Shown: piece by piece, positions 8,155 through 16,009 of the stretch
How positions within the stretch are numbered: position 1 is the first letter of the stretch
Layout of the letters: every line of letters starts with the position of its first letter
DNA from: Leptospiraceae bacterium
GTDB taxonomy: Bacteria > Spirochaetota > Leptospiria > Leptospirales > Leptonemataceae
Length of the DNA stretch: 41,120 bases
NCBI GenBank assembly: GCA_020441005.1
Contig: JAGRNA010000091.1
Coordinates: 1-41,120 of the forward strand
Direction of reading: 5' to 3'
The notes under the pieces: model-generated
What the model was told of the DNA's origin: nothing
Database searches by the model: none
What the model saw: the letters and a program-made list of their open reading frames with translations, nothing else
Program-made: the position numbers and the translations under genes

Positions 8155-9207
8155 ATGAGTTTACAAGTTCTATTGGTAGATGATTCACGGCTGGTGCGGG
8201 TGGCCGTTCGAGATATTCTGGAATCCATTCCGGGTGTGCAGGTTTTTGGAGAGGCGCGCCATGGGCAGGAGTGCCTGGACTTGCTGGCATCCAGTTCCCA
8301 ATTGCCGGATGTGATCATCCTTGATGTCGAAATGCCCGTCATGGATGGTATCGCCACGCTAAAAGAAATACGCAAGCGTGGACTGCCAGTCAAGGTATTG
8401 ATGCTGTCGGTTCTGACGATCTACGGCGCCCTGACCACCTTCCGGGCTATGGATCTGGGTGCGATTGATTTTTTGCCCAAGCCCTCGCCGGATAGCGGGC
8501 TCACATTCGCAGATATTAGTGAATTATTACGATTACAGGTGCAAGGTCTTCTGGATCACCATAGCGAGCGTGCTCAGGTCGACCCGCAAACAGTCACAGC
8601 AACTCCCAGGGTGGTCCACGACCGTAGTGCTGCCCCGGCTGTTGTCGTGATCGGAATCTCCACCGGCGGCCCACCGGCGTTGCAAAAGGTGCTCGAACGC
8701 CTGCCCGCAGACTATCCCTTGCCCATCCTGGTGGTCCAGCACATGCCACCGGTCTTTACGCGCGCATTTGCCGATCGCCTGGACTCGCTTTGCAAGGTGC
8801 GTGTTGTGGAAGCCGTGCAGGGGCAAAGTGTGGAGCCGGCTACGGTCTATATCACCCCGGGCGATTATCACATGGAACTAGAGGGCAGTCGGACCCGGTG
8901 TCGCATCGTATTGACCCAGGCGCCGGAACGTAATTCGCACAGACCTTCAGCGGATGTTAGCATGGAGCATGTGGCTCGTATTTTTGGCCCGGCTAGCCTG
9001 GGAATTATTATGACCGGTATGGGTCGCGACGGTGTGGCCGGTATGCAGGCCCTGCATGCTGCTGGAGCCCGCACCCTGGCCCAGGATGAGGCCAGCAGTG
9101 TGATTTTTGGCATGAACAAGCGGGCCATCGAAGCCGGAGTGGTCGATGACATCGTGCCGCTGGATCAGATGGCGGACCGACTCATGCAGGAAGGCAAGGC
9201 TGGTTAG
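8155..9207 (+). CDS. cheB: Protein-glutamate methylesterase/deamidase CheB
   Basis: A 350-residue response regulator-methylesterase that removes methyl groups from, or deamidates, chemoreceptor glutamates and gives adaptation. The receiver domain has D9, D10 and phosphoacceptor D57 in ILDVEMPVMDG. The effector domain carries the catalytic triad S169 (GISTGGPPAL), H196 (VQHMPPVFT) and D292 (TGMGRDG). ATG 8155 is chosen because the receiver fold starts there. An AAAGG lies only 1-2 nt upstream, closer than usual, and an in-frame TTG immediately after the cheA stop is a possible alternative. The gap to cheA is 33 nt, so they should share a transcript. The CheR partner is not in the window. Confidence 0.93.
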   Translation: MSLQVLLVDDSRLVRVAVRDILESIPGVQVFGEARHGQECLDLLASSSQLPDVIILDVEMPVMDGIATLKEIRKRGLPVKVLMLSVLTIYGALTTFRAMDLGAIDFLPKPSPDSGLTFADISELLRLQVQGLLDHHSERAQVDPQTVTATPRVVHDRSAAPAVVVIGISTGGPPALQKVLERLPADYPLPILVVQHMPPVFTRAFADRLDSLCKVRVVEAVQGQSVEPATVYITPGDYHMELEGSRTRCRIVLTQAPERNSHRPSADVSMEHVARIFGPASLGIIMTGMGRDGVAGMQALHAAGARTLAQDEASSVIFGMNKRAIEAGVVDDIVPLDQMADRLMQEGKAG

Positions 9208-9224
9208 GTGCCGGTTCCTGTGGC

Positions 9225-9602
9225 ATGGTTGAAATTATGAGTGAAGTAATTACAATTGTTGAGGATGAGGGAGTGCAAATCATCCATTTTCAACTGGATC
9301 AAATTGATATGTTTAATATCATCGAGGTCCTGGATGAAACAAATGAGCAAGTAGCGGACGATGCCTGTTGTTTGCTCGATCTGGAGCGTGTGCGTTTTAT
9401 TGACTCCTCCGGATTGGGCGGCATCATCAAGTTGAACAAACGTCTTAAGGGGGGCGGCGGCCGTCTGGGTATTTGCAATCTGAATAACCATGTTGAAAGC
9501 CTGTTTCGTTTGACCCAGACGATAAAATTGCTGGATTGCTACGAAGATGTTCCCGCCGGGCTCAAGGACCTGGCTTCGTCCGGTGATGATCCGCAATCCT
9601 GA
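9225..9602 (+). CDS. STAS-domain anti-sigma-factor-antagonist-like protein
   Basis: A single STAS domain of 125 residues (121 if ATG 9237 is the start). The central RFIDSSGLGGIIKLNKRLKGGGG block is the SpoIIAA-type signature, with S61/S62 as the probable phosphorylatable serine. Proteins of this family act as switches whose phosphorylation by an HPK-type anti-sigma kinase controls partner binding. It follows cheB by 17 nt and so is probably transcribed with the chemotaxis genes. A regulatory role in chemotaxis is inferred from position only. The partner kinase or phosphatase is not in the window. Confidence 0.85.
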   Translation: MVEIMSEVITIVEDEGVQIIHFQLDQIDMFNIIEVLDETNEQVADDACCLLDLERVRFIDSSGLGGIIKLNKRLKGGGGRLGICNLNNHVESLFRLTQTIKLLDCYEDVPAGLKDLASSGDDPQS

Positions 9603-9623
9603 AGTAACGCCGAGCAATAACAC

Positions 9624-10118
9624 ATGCAGGCAGGCAAAGCGGTGATTCAGCTCATTGATCAAGATCTGATCGATCAAACGGCACTGCGGGCCGCACAAAG
9701 CGAGCGGCAACGGATGAACTACAATCTGCATGGCTCCCTGCAAGATGGGGTCCACCGATTCCTGAATATAATTCAGAAAGGCAGTTATATTCAGCCGCAT
9801 CGCCATCTGGATCCACCCAAGCATGAAAGCTTTGTCGCCCTGGAAGGCCAGTTGGCATTTTTTGCTTTTCACGATGACGGTCGGCTGCAAAACTCCTGGA
9901 TTCTAGACGGCAGCGAGTCTTCCGCCTTGCGCGGGATCGACATTCCCGCCGGCATCTGGCATACTATTGCAGCCCTTAGCGAGCGCTGCGTTTGTTTTGA
10001 GGTCAAGCCCGGTCCCTGGGAGCCGGGTACGGACAAACAATTCGCTTCCTGGGCTCCCGCGGAAGGCAGTCCGGCGGCAACGCCCTACCTGGAAAAACTG
10101 CTGCGAAACCTGCATTAG
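9624..10118 (+). CDS. WbuC family cupin-fold metalloprotein
   Basis: A 164-residue protein with one cupin barrel. A metal site is visible as H59, H61 and E68 in IQPHRHLDPPKHESF, with H113 in IPAGIWHTI, the pattern of the WbuC family found next to O-antigen genes in enteric bacteria. It begins with a short helical part (QSERQRMNYNLH) also typical of the family. The enzymatic reaction of WbuC is not established to my knowledge. It lies 21 nt after the STAS gene and may end the chemotaxis transcript, although no functional link is evident. The gene faces the M20 amidohydrolase, and no clear terminator is visible in the 93 nt between them. Confidence 0.8.
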   Translation: MQAGKAVIQLIDQDLIDQTALRAAQSERQRMNYNLHGSLQDGVHRFLNIIQKGSYIQPHRHLDPPKHESFVALEGQLAFFAFHDDGRLQNSWILDGSESSALRGIDIPAGIWHTIAALSERCVCFEVKPGPWEPGTDKQFASWAPAEGSPAATPYLEKLLRNLH

Positions 10119-10211
10119 CACTTCAGACCGGCGCAAGTAATCTTCAGCATCAAGTCTGACAGGCCAATGCGGCCAGAAATTTTGACGCTGGAACAAGGAC
10201 CTCATCACTAG

Positions 10212-11411
10212 TCAAGACGCTGTCTCGCTCTGGATTTGGGCGGACGGTCCCATTGCCAGCGCACACCACCAGCGGCATCCCGGCACAAGCAGTCGGTCAT
10301 TAAAATCATAACGGGTATTGTGCAGACCGGGTCCGCTGCCCGCGCCCAATTTGGCGTAACAGGCTGGCAGCTGTTGGCTAAAGAAGGCGAAATCTTCACT
10401 ACCCATACTGGGCGGACAGTCGGTCCGTATCTGGTCGGCGCCAAAAGCAGCGCTAGCGATCAACCGAGCCTCCTCCGTCAACGCCGGATCATTGCGGGTA
10501 ACCGGATAGCAGCGCTGATACTGCAATTCCGCGGTGGCTCCCATCGCCCGGGCGAGGTTTTCGACCAATAGACGCATTTGTGATTCGAGCTGATCTTGCA
10601 AGAGACTGTCCAGGCTGCGAACGGTGCCGCGCAACACGGCCTGGTCCGGGATAATATTAAAGGCGCTGCCGGCGTCCATTCTGGTGATACTGAGTACGGC
10701 CGGCGCCAGGGGGTTGCCGCGGCTGACGAGACTCTGCAAGGCTGTGATCATTTGACCGGCTACCGGAACAGGATCAATACTGAGGTGCGGCATGGCCGCG
10801 TGTCCGCCCCGACCTTGAATCGTTATGGTAAAGTTATCATACGATGCCATCACTGAGCCTGGCTGCACGACAAAAACGCCCTCATCGAATCCTGGAAAGT
10901 TATGCAGGCCAAAAATGGCGTCGATCGGGAATCTCTGCAGCAGGCCGTCTTGCAGCATGACCCGCGCACCGCCTTCGTTTTCTTCTGCCGGCTGAAATAG
11001 AAAACGGACGGTTTGTCGTAAATGGGACCGGTTTTGACGCAACCATTTGGCGGCCCCGAGCAGCATAGCCATATGGCCGTCATGGCCACAGGCATGCATG
11101 CGACCCGGATGGCGGCTGTGCCAGGCTGGTTGACCCGCTTCATTCATGGATAAGGCATCCATGTCGGCGCGCAGGGCTATGGTTCTGGCGGGTGCTAGCT
11201 CGCTCGGATTGCACAGCGTGGCGACAATACCGGTGCCGCCGATGCCGCGCGCAATGGATTCTGCAGGAAAACCAAATTCAAGCAAGCGTTGGTGAATGTA
11301 ATCAGCGGTCCAGTTTTCCTCGAATGCCAGTTCTGGATGCTGATGCAGCTCCCGGCGCCAGGTCTTCATATCGGATTCGAGCTGTTGCATCGATTGCATT
11401 GTAGCATGCAT
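10212..11411 (-). CDS. M20D amidohydrolase (N-acyl amino acid/hippurate type)
   Basis: A zinc-dependent amidohydrolase of about 400 residues that would hydrolyse N-acyl or hippurate-type amides in the cytoplasm. Family features in order: WRRELHQHPELAFEE near the N-terminus; ADMDAL; the metal-binding HACGHDGHMAMLLGAA; FQPAEENEGGARVM; GLHNFP; the dimerisation (lid) domain with GRGGHAAMPH; and PSMGSEDFAFF near the C-terminus. The start is uncertain. ATG 11411 is used, and ATG 11399 and 11390 are possible, as is a TTG at 11450 with an AGGGTG just upstream. The gene follows the alpha/beta hydrolase by 12-51 nt on the same strand, so they are probably co-transcribed. The exact substrate cannot be deduced. 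Confidence 0.88.
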   Translation of the reverse strand: MHATMQSMQQLESDMKTWRRELHQHPELAFEENWTADYIHQRLLEFGFPAESIARGIGGTGIVATLCNPSELAPARTIALRADMDALSMNEAGQPAWHSRHPGRMHACGHDGHMAMLLGAAKWLRQNRSHLRQTVRFLFQPAEENEGGARVMLQDGLLQRFPIDAIFGLHNFPGFDEGVFVVQPGSVMASYDNFTITIQGRGGHAAMPHLSIDPVPVAGQMITALQSLVSRGNPLAPAVLSITRMDAGSAFNIIPDQAVLRGTVRSLDSLLQDQLESQMRLLVENLARAMGATAELQYQRCYPVTRNDPALTEEARLIASAAFGADQIRTDCPPSMGSEDFAFFSQQLPACYAKLGAGSGPGLHNTRYDFNDRLLVPGCRWWCALAMGPSAQIQSETAS

Positions 11412-11462
11412 GCGGTGCAAGGTTACAGGATTCGTAGCGTTGTCAAGCAAGCACCCTGCGAA

Positions 11463-12296
11463 TTAAAACAATCGGCGGAGAAAGGCGCGAATGACTTCAT
11501 AGACCTGCGCGGCCTGTTCTTCAAAAAGAAGCTCATGGTACAGACCGGGGAATTCAAGGTATTGCTTCTTTTTGCCTGGCAGAGACTCATAGAATTGACG
11601 GACACGGGCCTGGGATACAAGCGCGTCTTCACTGCCTAAAAGCACGATCACGGTGGTATGGAACTCATTGACGCGATCAAAGGCCAGTTGTTGATTCTTG
11701 AGTGTCTCGGCAAACCAGCGTAAACTGGTCCACTTCAAAACGCGTGCATCCCGGCGATAGGCTGCTACAATGCTACGATCCCGACTTAAGCGCTCGATTT
11801 GCAAATCGATCGGCAAGGGCAGGAAGCCCAGCACGGAACTGCAATGGCGTGACAGTTTGCATTTCCAGCCAGGAATGGGATTTGGCAGTCCCAAAAAGGG
11901 AGCAATCAGGACGACTCCGCGGATCCGGGAGGGCGGAGTGCGGGTTTGCAAATAACGGATCAAAACCAGGGCGCCAAAGGAGTGACCGCCGATCATCACA
12001 GCGTTGATACCCGCCTGGTGTACCAGGTAACGAATCAGGCTATGCAGGTCTTCAAGGTAGTCTTCAAATTTCTGAATTTGACCCCGGCGTCCTTCGGAAT
12101 CACCGTGACCGCGCAGATCGACGATCGCTAGTCCTATGCGTCGTTTCAATAGCCATTCAGCGAAGACCGCGTAGCGCAACCGATGTTCGCCATAGCCATG
12201 GATCCAGATCAAGGTGCCCTTTAAACCCGGCTGACTCCACAAACTGCCCTTTAGTCGCAGCTGATCTACGGTCAGAACCTCAAAATCTTCACGCAT
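11463..12296 (-). CDS. Alpha/beta hydrolase, lysophospholipase/monoacylglycerol lipase-like
   Basis: A 277-residue serine hydrolase of the S33/Hydrolase_4 type. Visible motifs are the oxyanion region IWIHGYGEHRLRY, VDLRGHGDSEGRRG, the nucleophile elbow GGHSFGA (S106), the acid in LLGSEDALV (D224) and the catalytic His in GLYHELLFE (H254). This set matches monoglyceride lipases and lysophospholipases rather than peptidases. No signal peptide is seen, so it is probably cytoplasmic or loosely membrane-associated. It is the first gene of a two-gene minus-strand unit with the M20 amidohydrolase and diverges from the glycosyltransferase at 12425. The 128 nt between them should hold both promoters, which I cannot pinpoint. 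Confidence 0.87.
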   Translation of the reverse strand: MREDFEVLTVDQLRLKGSLWSQPGLKGTLIWIHGYGEHRLRYAVFAEWLLKRRIGLAIVDLRGHGDSEGRRGQIQKFEDYLEDLHSLIRYLVHQAGINAVMIGGHSFGALVLIRYLQTRTPPSRIRGVVLIAPFLGLPNPIPGWKCKLSRHCSSVLGFLPLPIDLQIERLSRDRSIVAAYRRDARVLKWTSLRWFAETLKNQQLAFDRVNEFHTTVIVLLGSEDALVSQARVRQFYESLPGKKKQYLEFPGLYHELLFEEQAAQVYEVIRAFLRRLF

Positions 12297-12424
12297 ATTC
12301 GCCTTAACAAGGCCCAGGAGCTGACCTGGAAGTCAATTAAAATCATCGACATGGCAAAGCAGACTGCTTTCTTAGCATAGACTTGACTTTTCGATTTCAA
12401 GTCGCGGCGCAGTTCAATTTTACC

Positions 12425-13609
12425 ATGTCGACCACCAGGGCAGTTTATTCGCGCGGGAAGCAATCAAGTCAGGGCGCTTTACGAATTGCACTGGTTCATG
12501 ATTGGCTAACAGGGATGCGGGGCGGTGAAGTTGTGCTCGAGGCCTTGCTGGAGCTCTTTCCGGACGCCGATCTATACACATTGCTGTATACACGCGGCAG
12601 TGTTTCGACCCGCATTAGCGAGCGGCGCATAATTACCAGCTTCATTGACCGCTTGCCCTTTAAGGATCGCTGGTATCGCCACTATTTGCCCCTGTTCCCG
12701 ACTGCCATCGAAAGCCTCGATTTGCGGAACTATGACCTGATCTTTTCCAGTTCTCATTGCGTGGCTCGCGGTGTGCTGCCAGCGCCGGGCAGTCTGCATC
12801 TTTCCTATTTTCATAGCCCCATCCGCTATGCCTGGGATATGCAATGGGAGTATTTTCCGCTACGGGGATTTTTGAACCGCTTCTTGATCCCTTTTATAAC
12901 GCATTATCTGCGTCTTTGGGACTACGCTGTACGCGACCGGGTTGATCATTATATCTGCAATAGTCACTTCGTGCAGGAGCGCATTCAGCGTTTCTATGGT
13001 AAAAACGCGGAGGTGATTTATCCGCCCTGCTTTGCGGAAGAAGAGCTGCCTGCGTTGCCTGAGAAATGGCCGCCCAGGTCGAACTATTATCTGGTGCTAA
13101 GCGCGCTTGTACCGTACAAACGGATTGATCAGGCCATCGCTGCTTTTCGAGATTTGCCTGAGCGGCGACTGATTGTGGTCGGTACCGGACCGGAGGAAAG
13201 TCGCTTGCGTAAAATGGCACCGTCAAACGTGGAATTTACCGGTCGTCTGGAGCATGCAGAGCTCAAGCAGTATTATGCCGGGGCCCAGGCGCTGCTTTTT
13301 CCGGGCAAAGAGGACTTTGGTATTGTGCCCATTGAAGCCCAGGCGCAATTGTGTCCTGTAATTGCCTATGGCGCCGGCGGGGCGCTAGATACAGTCCAGG
13401 ATGGTGTGACCGGCGTTTTGTATTCCGAGCAAAGCGTTACGGCGTTGCAAGACGCTATCCGCAGGCATGAAACTCTGCGCTATAGTCCGTCCGATTTCCA
13501 TAAAAATATTAAAAAATTTAGCAACAAGGCTTTTCGCAAAGCGATCATCAAGGCGGTCCGCCAACGTCTGCCTGACTGGCGCCCACCGGACGAGAGGCGC
13601 CCTCGATGA
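12425..13609 (+). CDS. GT4 family glycosyltransferase
   Basis: A 394-residue retaining glycosyltransferase with a GT-B fold. The N-terminal half opens with LRIALVHDWLTGMRGGE after a 30-residue lead and includes the common HSPIRYAWDMQWEYF block. The C-terminal half has the nucleotide-sugar domain (YLVLSALVPYKRIDQAI) and the EX7E-type motif in FPGKEDFGIVPIEAQA, then AYGAGGALDTV. Related proteins transfer mannose or similar sugars onto envelope glycans; the donor here is unknown. ATG 12425 is taken; a TTG at 12383 would add 14 residues. It leads a four-gene unit, overlapping the next gene by 4 nt (ATGA at 13606-13609). Confidence 0.88.
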   Translation: MSTTRAVYSRGKQSSQGALRIALVHDWLTGMRGGEVVLEALLELFPDADLYTLLYTRGSVSTRISERRIITSFIDRLPFKDRWYRHYLPLFPTAIESLDLRNYDLIFSSSHCVARGVLPAPGSLHLSYFHSPIRYAWDMQWEYFPLRGFLNRFLIPFITHYLRLWDYAVRDRVDHYICNSHFVQERIQRFYGKNAEVIYPPCFAEEELPALPEKWPPRSNYYLVLSALVPYKRIDQAIAAFRDLPERRLIVVGTGPEESRLRKMAPSNVEFTGRLEHAELKQYYAGAQALLFPGKEDFGIVPIEAQAQLCPVIAYGAGGALDTVQDGVTGVLYSEQSVTALQDAIRRHETLRYSPSDFHKNIKKFSNKAFRKAIIKAVRQRLPDWRPPDERRPR

Positions 13610-14667
13610 AAGTCATCTACCTGACCGATATTCATGACGCCCTGAAAGAGTTGCGCGTTTTGTTGACGCAAACTGAAGCTGATCTTTATTTTGTGAGTGG
13701 CGACATTCTCTACAAAGCGTTTTACGATGAGGAGAAAATTTATCAATTTGTCTGCCTGCAAGAGGAATTTTATTCGATCGTCAAGGACCTGGAAGAGTAT
13801 TTCACTCCCATGGACCTGGCCACCGACATCCTGCGTTTTCCAGCGCGCTACAAGAAATACAATCCGAAGGGGGAACTGGAACACAAGGCGCGCACCTATC
13901 GGCGTCTGTTCGAAATTGCTACCCGCACAATGAAAGAAAAGTACGAATTGATCGAGGAGTTGATCGAAAAGTACAGTCACGCACCGGCCCTGGTTCTGCC
14001 GGGCAACTACGATCTGGATCTGCGTTACACGGCTTTGCAGGAGCGTGATATGCACCACCGCCACCGCCATATCAATGGCTTTGAAATCGCCGGCTACGGT
14101 GGAGCGCCGATCGCCACGTCCGGAATCCCTGAAAAGCTGGTGGTCGTGTATCATGAGGTTAAAGAAAACGGAGCCTTTTATTCGGAACCGCAAGCTTTTT
14201 TTGAAGAGGTGCGGCCGGACATCATTTTGCTGCACAATCCAGCCTGGGGATTTTTTGATAAAATTCCGGGTATCGGTCATGTGGGTGGTATTGGCAGTCG
14301 CAATTATTTAGACGATTTTTCGCCGGCTCTGGTCTTATCCGGGCATGTACATGAAGACTACGGAGTGGCCTGTTCGCGGGGCACAGTCTATTTGAACCCG
14401 TCCAATTTTGGCGGCGTGGATTCTCCGGCGGGCTGGCAGAGCGGCGGAGCCTTCGCGGAAATCTATTTCGAAAACCGGCAAGTGAGCGCAGTTCACTTTC
14501 GCCGGCTTATGGAAAGCAAGACACTTACACTGCTGAAGGTCCGCCTTGATGGTAAAGAATGGCGCCTGCTAGAGCCGATCCCTGCTGAATGTAAATCGCA
14601 TTGCCATCTGGATCTGAATATGCTGGTGCGGGACGCGCATGGTAATCCCTGGGAGCAGTTGTTGTGA
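13606..14667 (+). CDS. Calcineurin-like metallophosphoesterase
   Basis: A 353-residue predicted phosphoesterase with a two-metal centre. Ligands are visible as D8-x-H10 (TDIH), G32-D33 (SGDI), G133-N134-Y135-D136 (where the usual GNHD has Tyr in place of His), H210 (ILLHNP) and G246-H247-V-H249 (LSGHVHE). A helical insertion at about 40-125 sits between the second and third motifs. The loss of the GNHD histidine may change chemistry or substrate. It starts within the glycosyltransferase stop (ATGA) and ends overlapping the next gene (GTGA), so translation is tightly coupled. Its substrate is unknown; processing of a nucleotide or lipid-phosphate intermediate is only an inference from context. 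Confidence 0.82.
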   Translation: MKVIYLTDIHDALKELRVLLTQTEADLYFVSGDILYKAFYDEEKIYQFVCLQEEFYSIVKDLEEYFTPMDLATDILRFPARYKKYNPKGELEHKARTYRRLFEIATRTMKEKYELIEELIEKYSHAPALVLPGNYDLDLRYTALQERDMHHRHRHINGFEIAGYGGAPIATSGIPEKLVVVYHEVKENGAFYSEPQAFFEEVRPDIILLHNPAWGFFDKIPGIGHVGGIGSRNYLDDFSPALVLSGHVHEDYGVACSRGTVYLNPSNFGGVDSPAGWQSGGAFAEIYFENRQVSAVHFRRLMESKTLTLLKVRLDGKEWRLLEPIPAECKSHCHLDLNMLVRDAHGNPWEQLL

Positions 14668-15368
14668 TCACCCCCTTTGCCGATCATCCGATTGTCAGAG
14701 AGTTCAATAAGCTGCGCAAATTTTTTTTGCTGCATGAAAGCAAAGAGTCGCGGAATCGAATTGGCGAGTTTCGTAAATTCTCTTATGTAATCCAAAAAGC
14801 GGGACTGGAAGTGGCCTTCGACTTTGTGGGTAGTATGAATTTTGGTCAAAGCGCGCCGGGTTCGGACGTAGATCTGATTTTATACCTGGAGTGCGAAACT
14901 TATCACCATGACTGCATCCAGGCGCAATGCAAGACCTGGCAGATGGTTCATGATTATTTGCTGGATTCGCTGATTCGCGAGTACGCTGATCAGCCCTATA
15001 ATCTGCAAATCATTGATGCGATCAATCTGAAAGTCTTGATGGACGATTTGATACTGGGGCGCAGCGACTCGGATACCTTGCTACGATTTGCCTTTTATCG
15101 GTCCATATGCCGGTCCGTTAATTCAACCTTGTTACGTCCCTACCAGGAGCGTTTACTGGAAAACCAGCTGCTGCTGGATCGGATTCGACCACATATTGTG
15201 CACATCTTTGATTCATTCACGCGCGATGCCAGTCACAATATATCCATGCGTAAATACCAGGAGCGCTTGCAGGATGACGGTGTACGGATACCGCCCTCTG
15301 TGCGCCGTCGGATTCGCTGGCATCTGGATAGTGCCCAACGCTATCGTGATCAAGAGGCGAACGAATGA
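14664..15368 (+). CDS. Nucleotidyltransferase-fold protein
   Basis: A 234-residue protein starting at GTG 14664, which overlaps the preceding TGA. Residues 50-75 contain the polymerase-beta-like signature G56-S57-x9-SD68-V-D70, followed by LILYLE. D118 in LQIIDAIN is a candidate third metal ligand. The rest is helical and Arg-rich, with no named domain. Such folds transfer NMP to proteins, drugs, RNA or small molecules. It could be an MNT-like regulator, but no HEPN partner is recognisable next to it. It ends in an ATGA overlap with the next gene. The role is unknown; the context is a glycosyltransferase-phosphoesterase operon. Confidence 0.7.
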   Translation: MITPFADHPIVREFNKLRKFFLLHESKESRNRIGEFRKFSYVIQKAGLEVAFDFVGSMNFGQSAPGSDVDLILYLECETYHHDCIQAQCKTWQMVHDYLLDSLIREYADQPYNLQIIDAINLKVLMDDLILGRSDSDTLLRFAFYRSICRSVNSTLLRPYQERLLENQLLLDRIRPHIVHIFDSFTRDASHNISMRKYQERLQDDGVRIPPSVRRRIRWHLDSAQRYRDQEANE

Positions 15369-16009
15369 CTGAAAGCAGCGAAACGCCTGCGGAAAAGGAG
15401 ATCCTGGATCGTTTGCATGGCAAATATGTCAGCCAGCCGGATCCGAGGCATACGTTTTCGCATTTCCCGGAGCTGGCCCGATTTCAGGTGCGGGGCAACT
15501 GGGTGCAGGTGTATCAAAATACCTGCAAGGAATCTGATCTGGAATCGATACCGGATCGTCTGCGAACGTGCCCCATCCTGATGCACTCGGAACAAAATCG
15601 CTTGCGCAGTCTCTGTGAATTATTCATGCTCTACTATCTTGTTGAGCCAGGTGAATTCGCTGATGTGCTATGTGCGGCCCTTGAGGCTGCCCTTGTGAAT
15701 AATAGACTAGAGCCGGAACGCATCGAAGCCGATTTGCAGTGGCAATTGGAGAGTTTTCAACTCGATATACAAGCCGACGGTTTTCGCCTGGGTAATAGTA
15801 TGGGAGCCGTTCCCATACAGATAGTAGCTCTCGAAACAATGCTGCACACATTGTGGCATTTGTTACGCATACTGCAGTTTTTGCCCGGCGTTCTACCAGT
15901 CGAGAGTACAACAAGGGCGCAACTCAGACTGGATCTGATTTTGCATCGCTTGCAAATAGGACTGCCTGCAGACGCAGCCAGATTATCCGGATTGCAGAAC
16001 CGGTCGTAG
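15365..16009 (+). CDS. Unrecognised 214-residue protein
   Basis: I do not recognise this protein. It begins in the ATGA overlap with the nucleotidyltransferase gene and closes the four-gene unit. It has no signal peptide or long hydrophobic segment, is rich in Leu, Gln, Arg and Glu, and is predicted to be mostly helical, with a [17 protein letters not shown] segment and a C-terminal region rich in Leu-His-Arg. Strong translational coupling supports its being real. Its last 27 nt overlap, on the opposite strand, the 3' end of metH. A helical partner for the nucleotidyltransferase is one possibility, but no HEPN R-x4-6-H motif is clear. Confidence 0.65.
   Translation: MTESSETPAEKEILDRLHGKYVSQPDPRHTFSHFPELARFQVRGNWVQVYQNTCKESDLESIPDRLRTCPILMHSEQNRLRSLCELFMLYYLVEPGEFADVLCAALEAALVNNRLEPERIEADLQWQLESFQLDIQADGFRLGNSMGAVPIQIVALETMLHTLWHLLRILQFLPGVLPVESTTRAQLRLDLILHRLQIGLPADAARLSGLQNRS

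Noticed and set aside
9204-9890. Minus-strand open frame of 228 codons
   Set aside because: It covers the STAS and cupin genes on the other strand, both with clear motifs.
13480-14280. Long open frame on the minus strand (266 codons)
   Set aside because: It is antisense to the glycosyltransferase end and the metallophosphoesterase, whose motifs are clear; no start signal or domain is seen.
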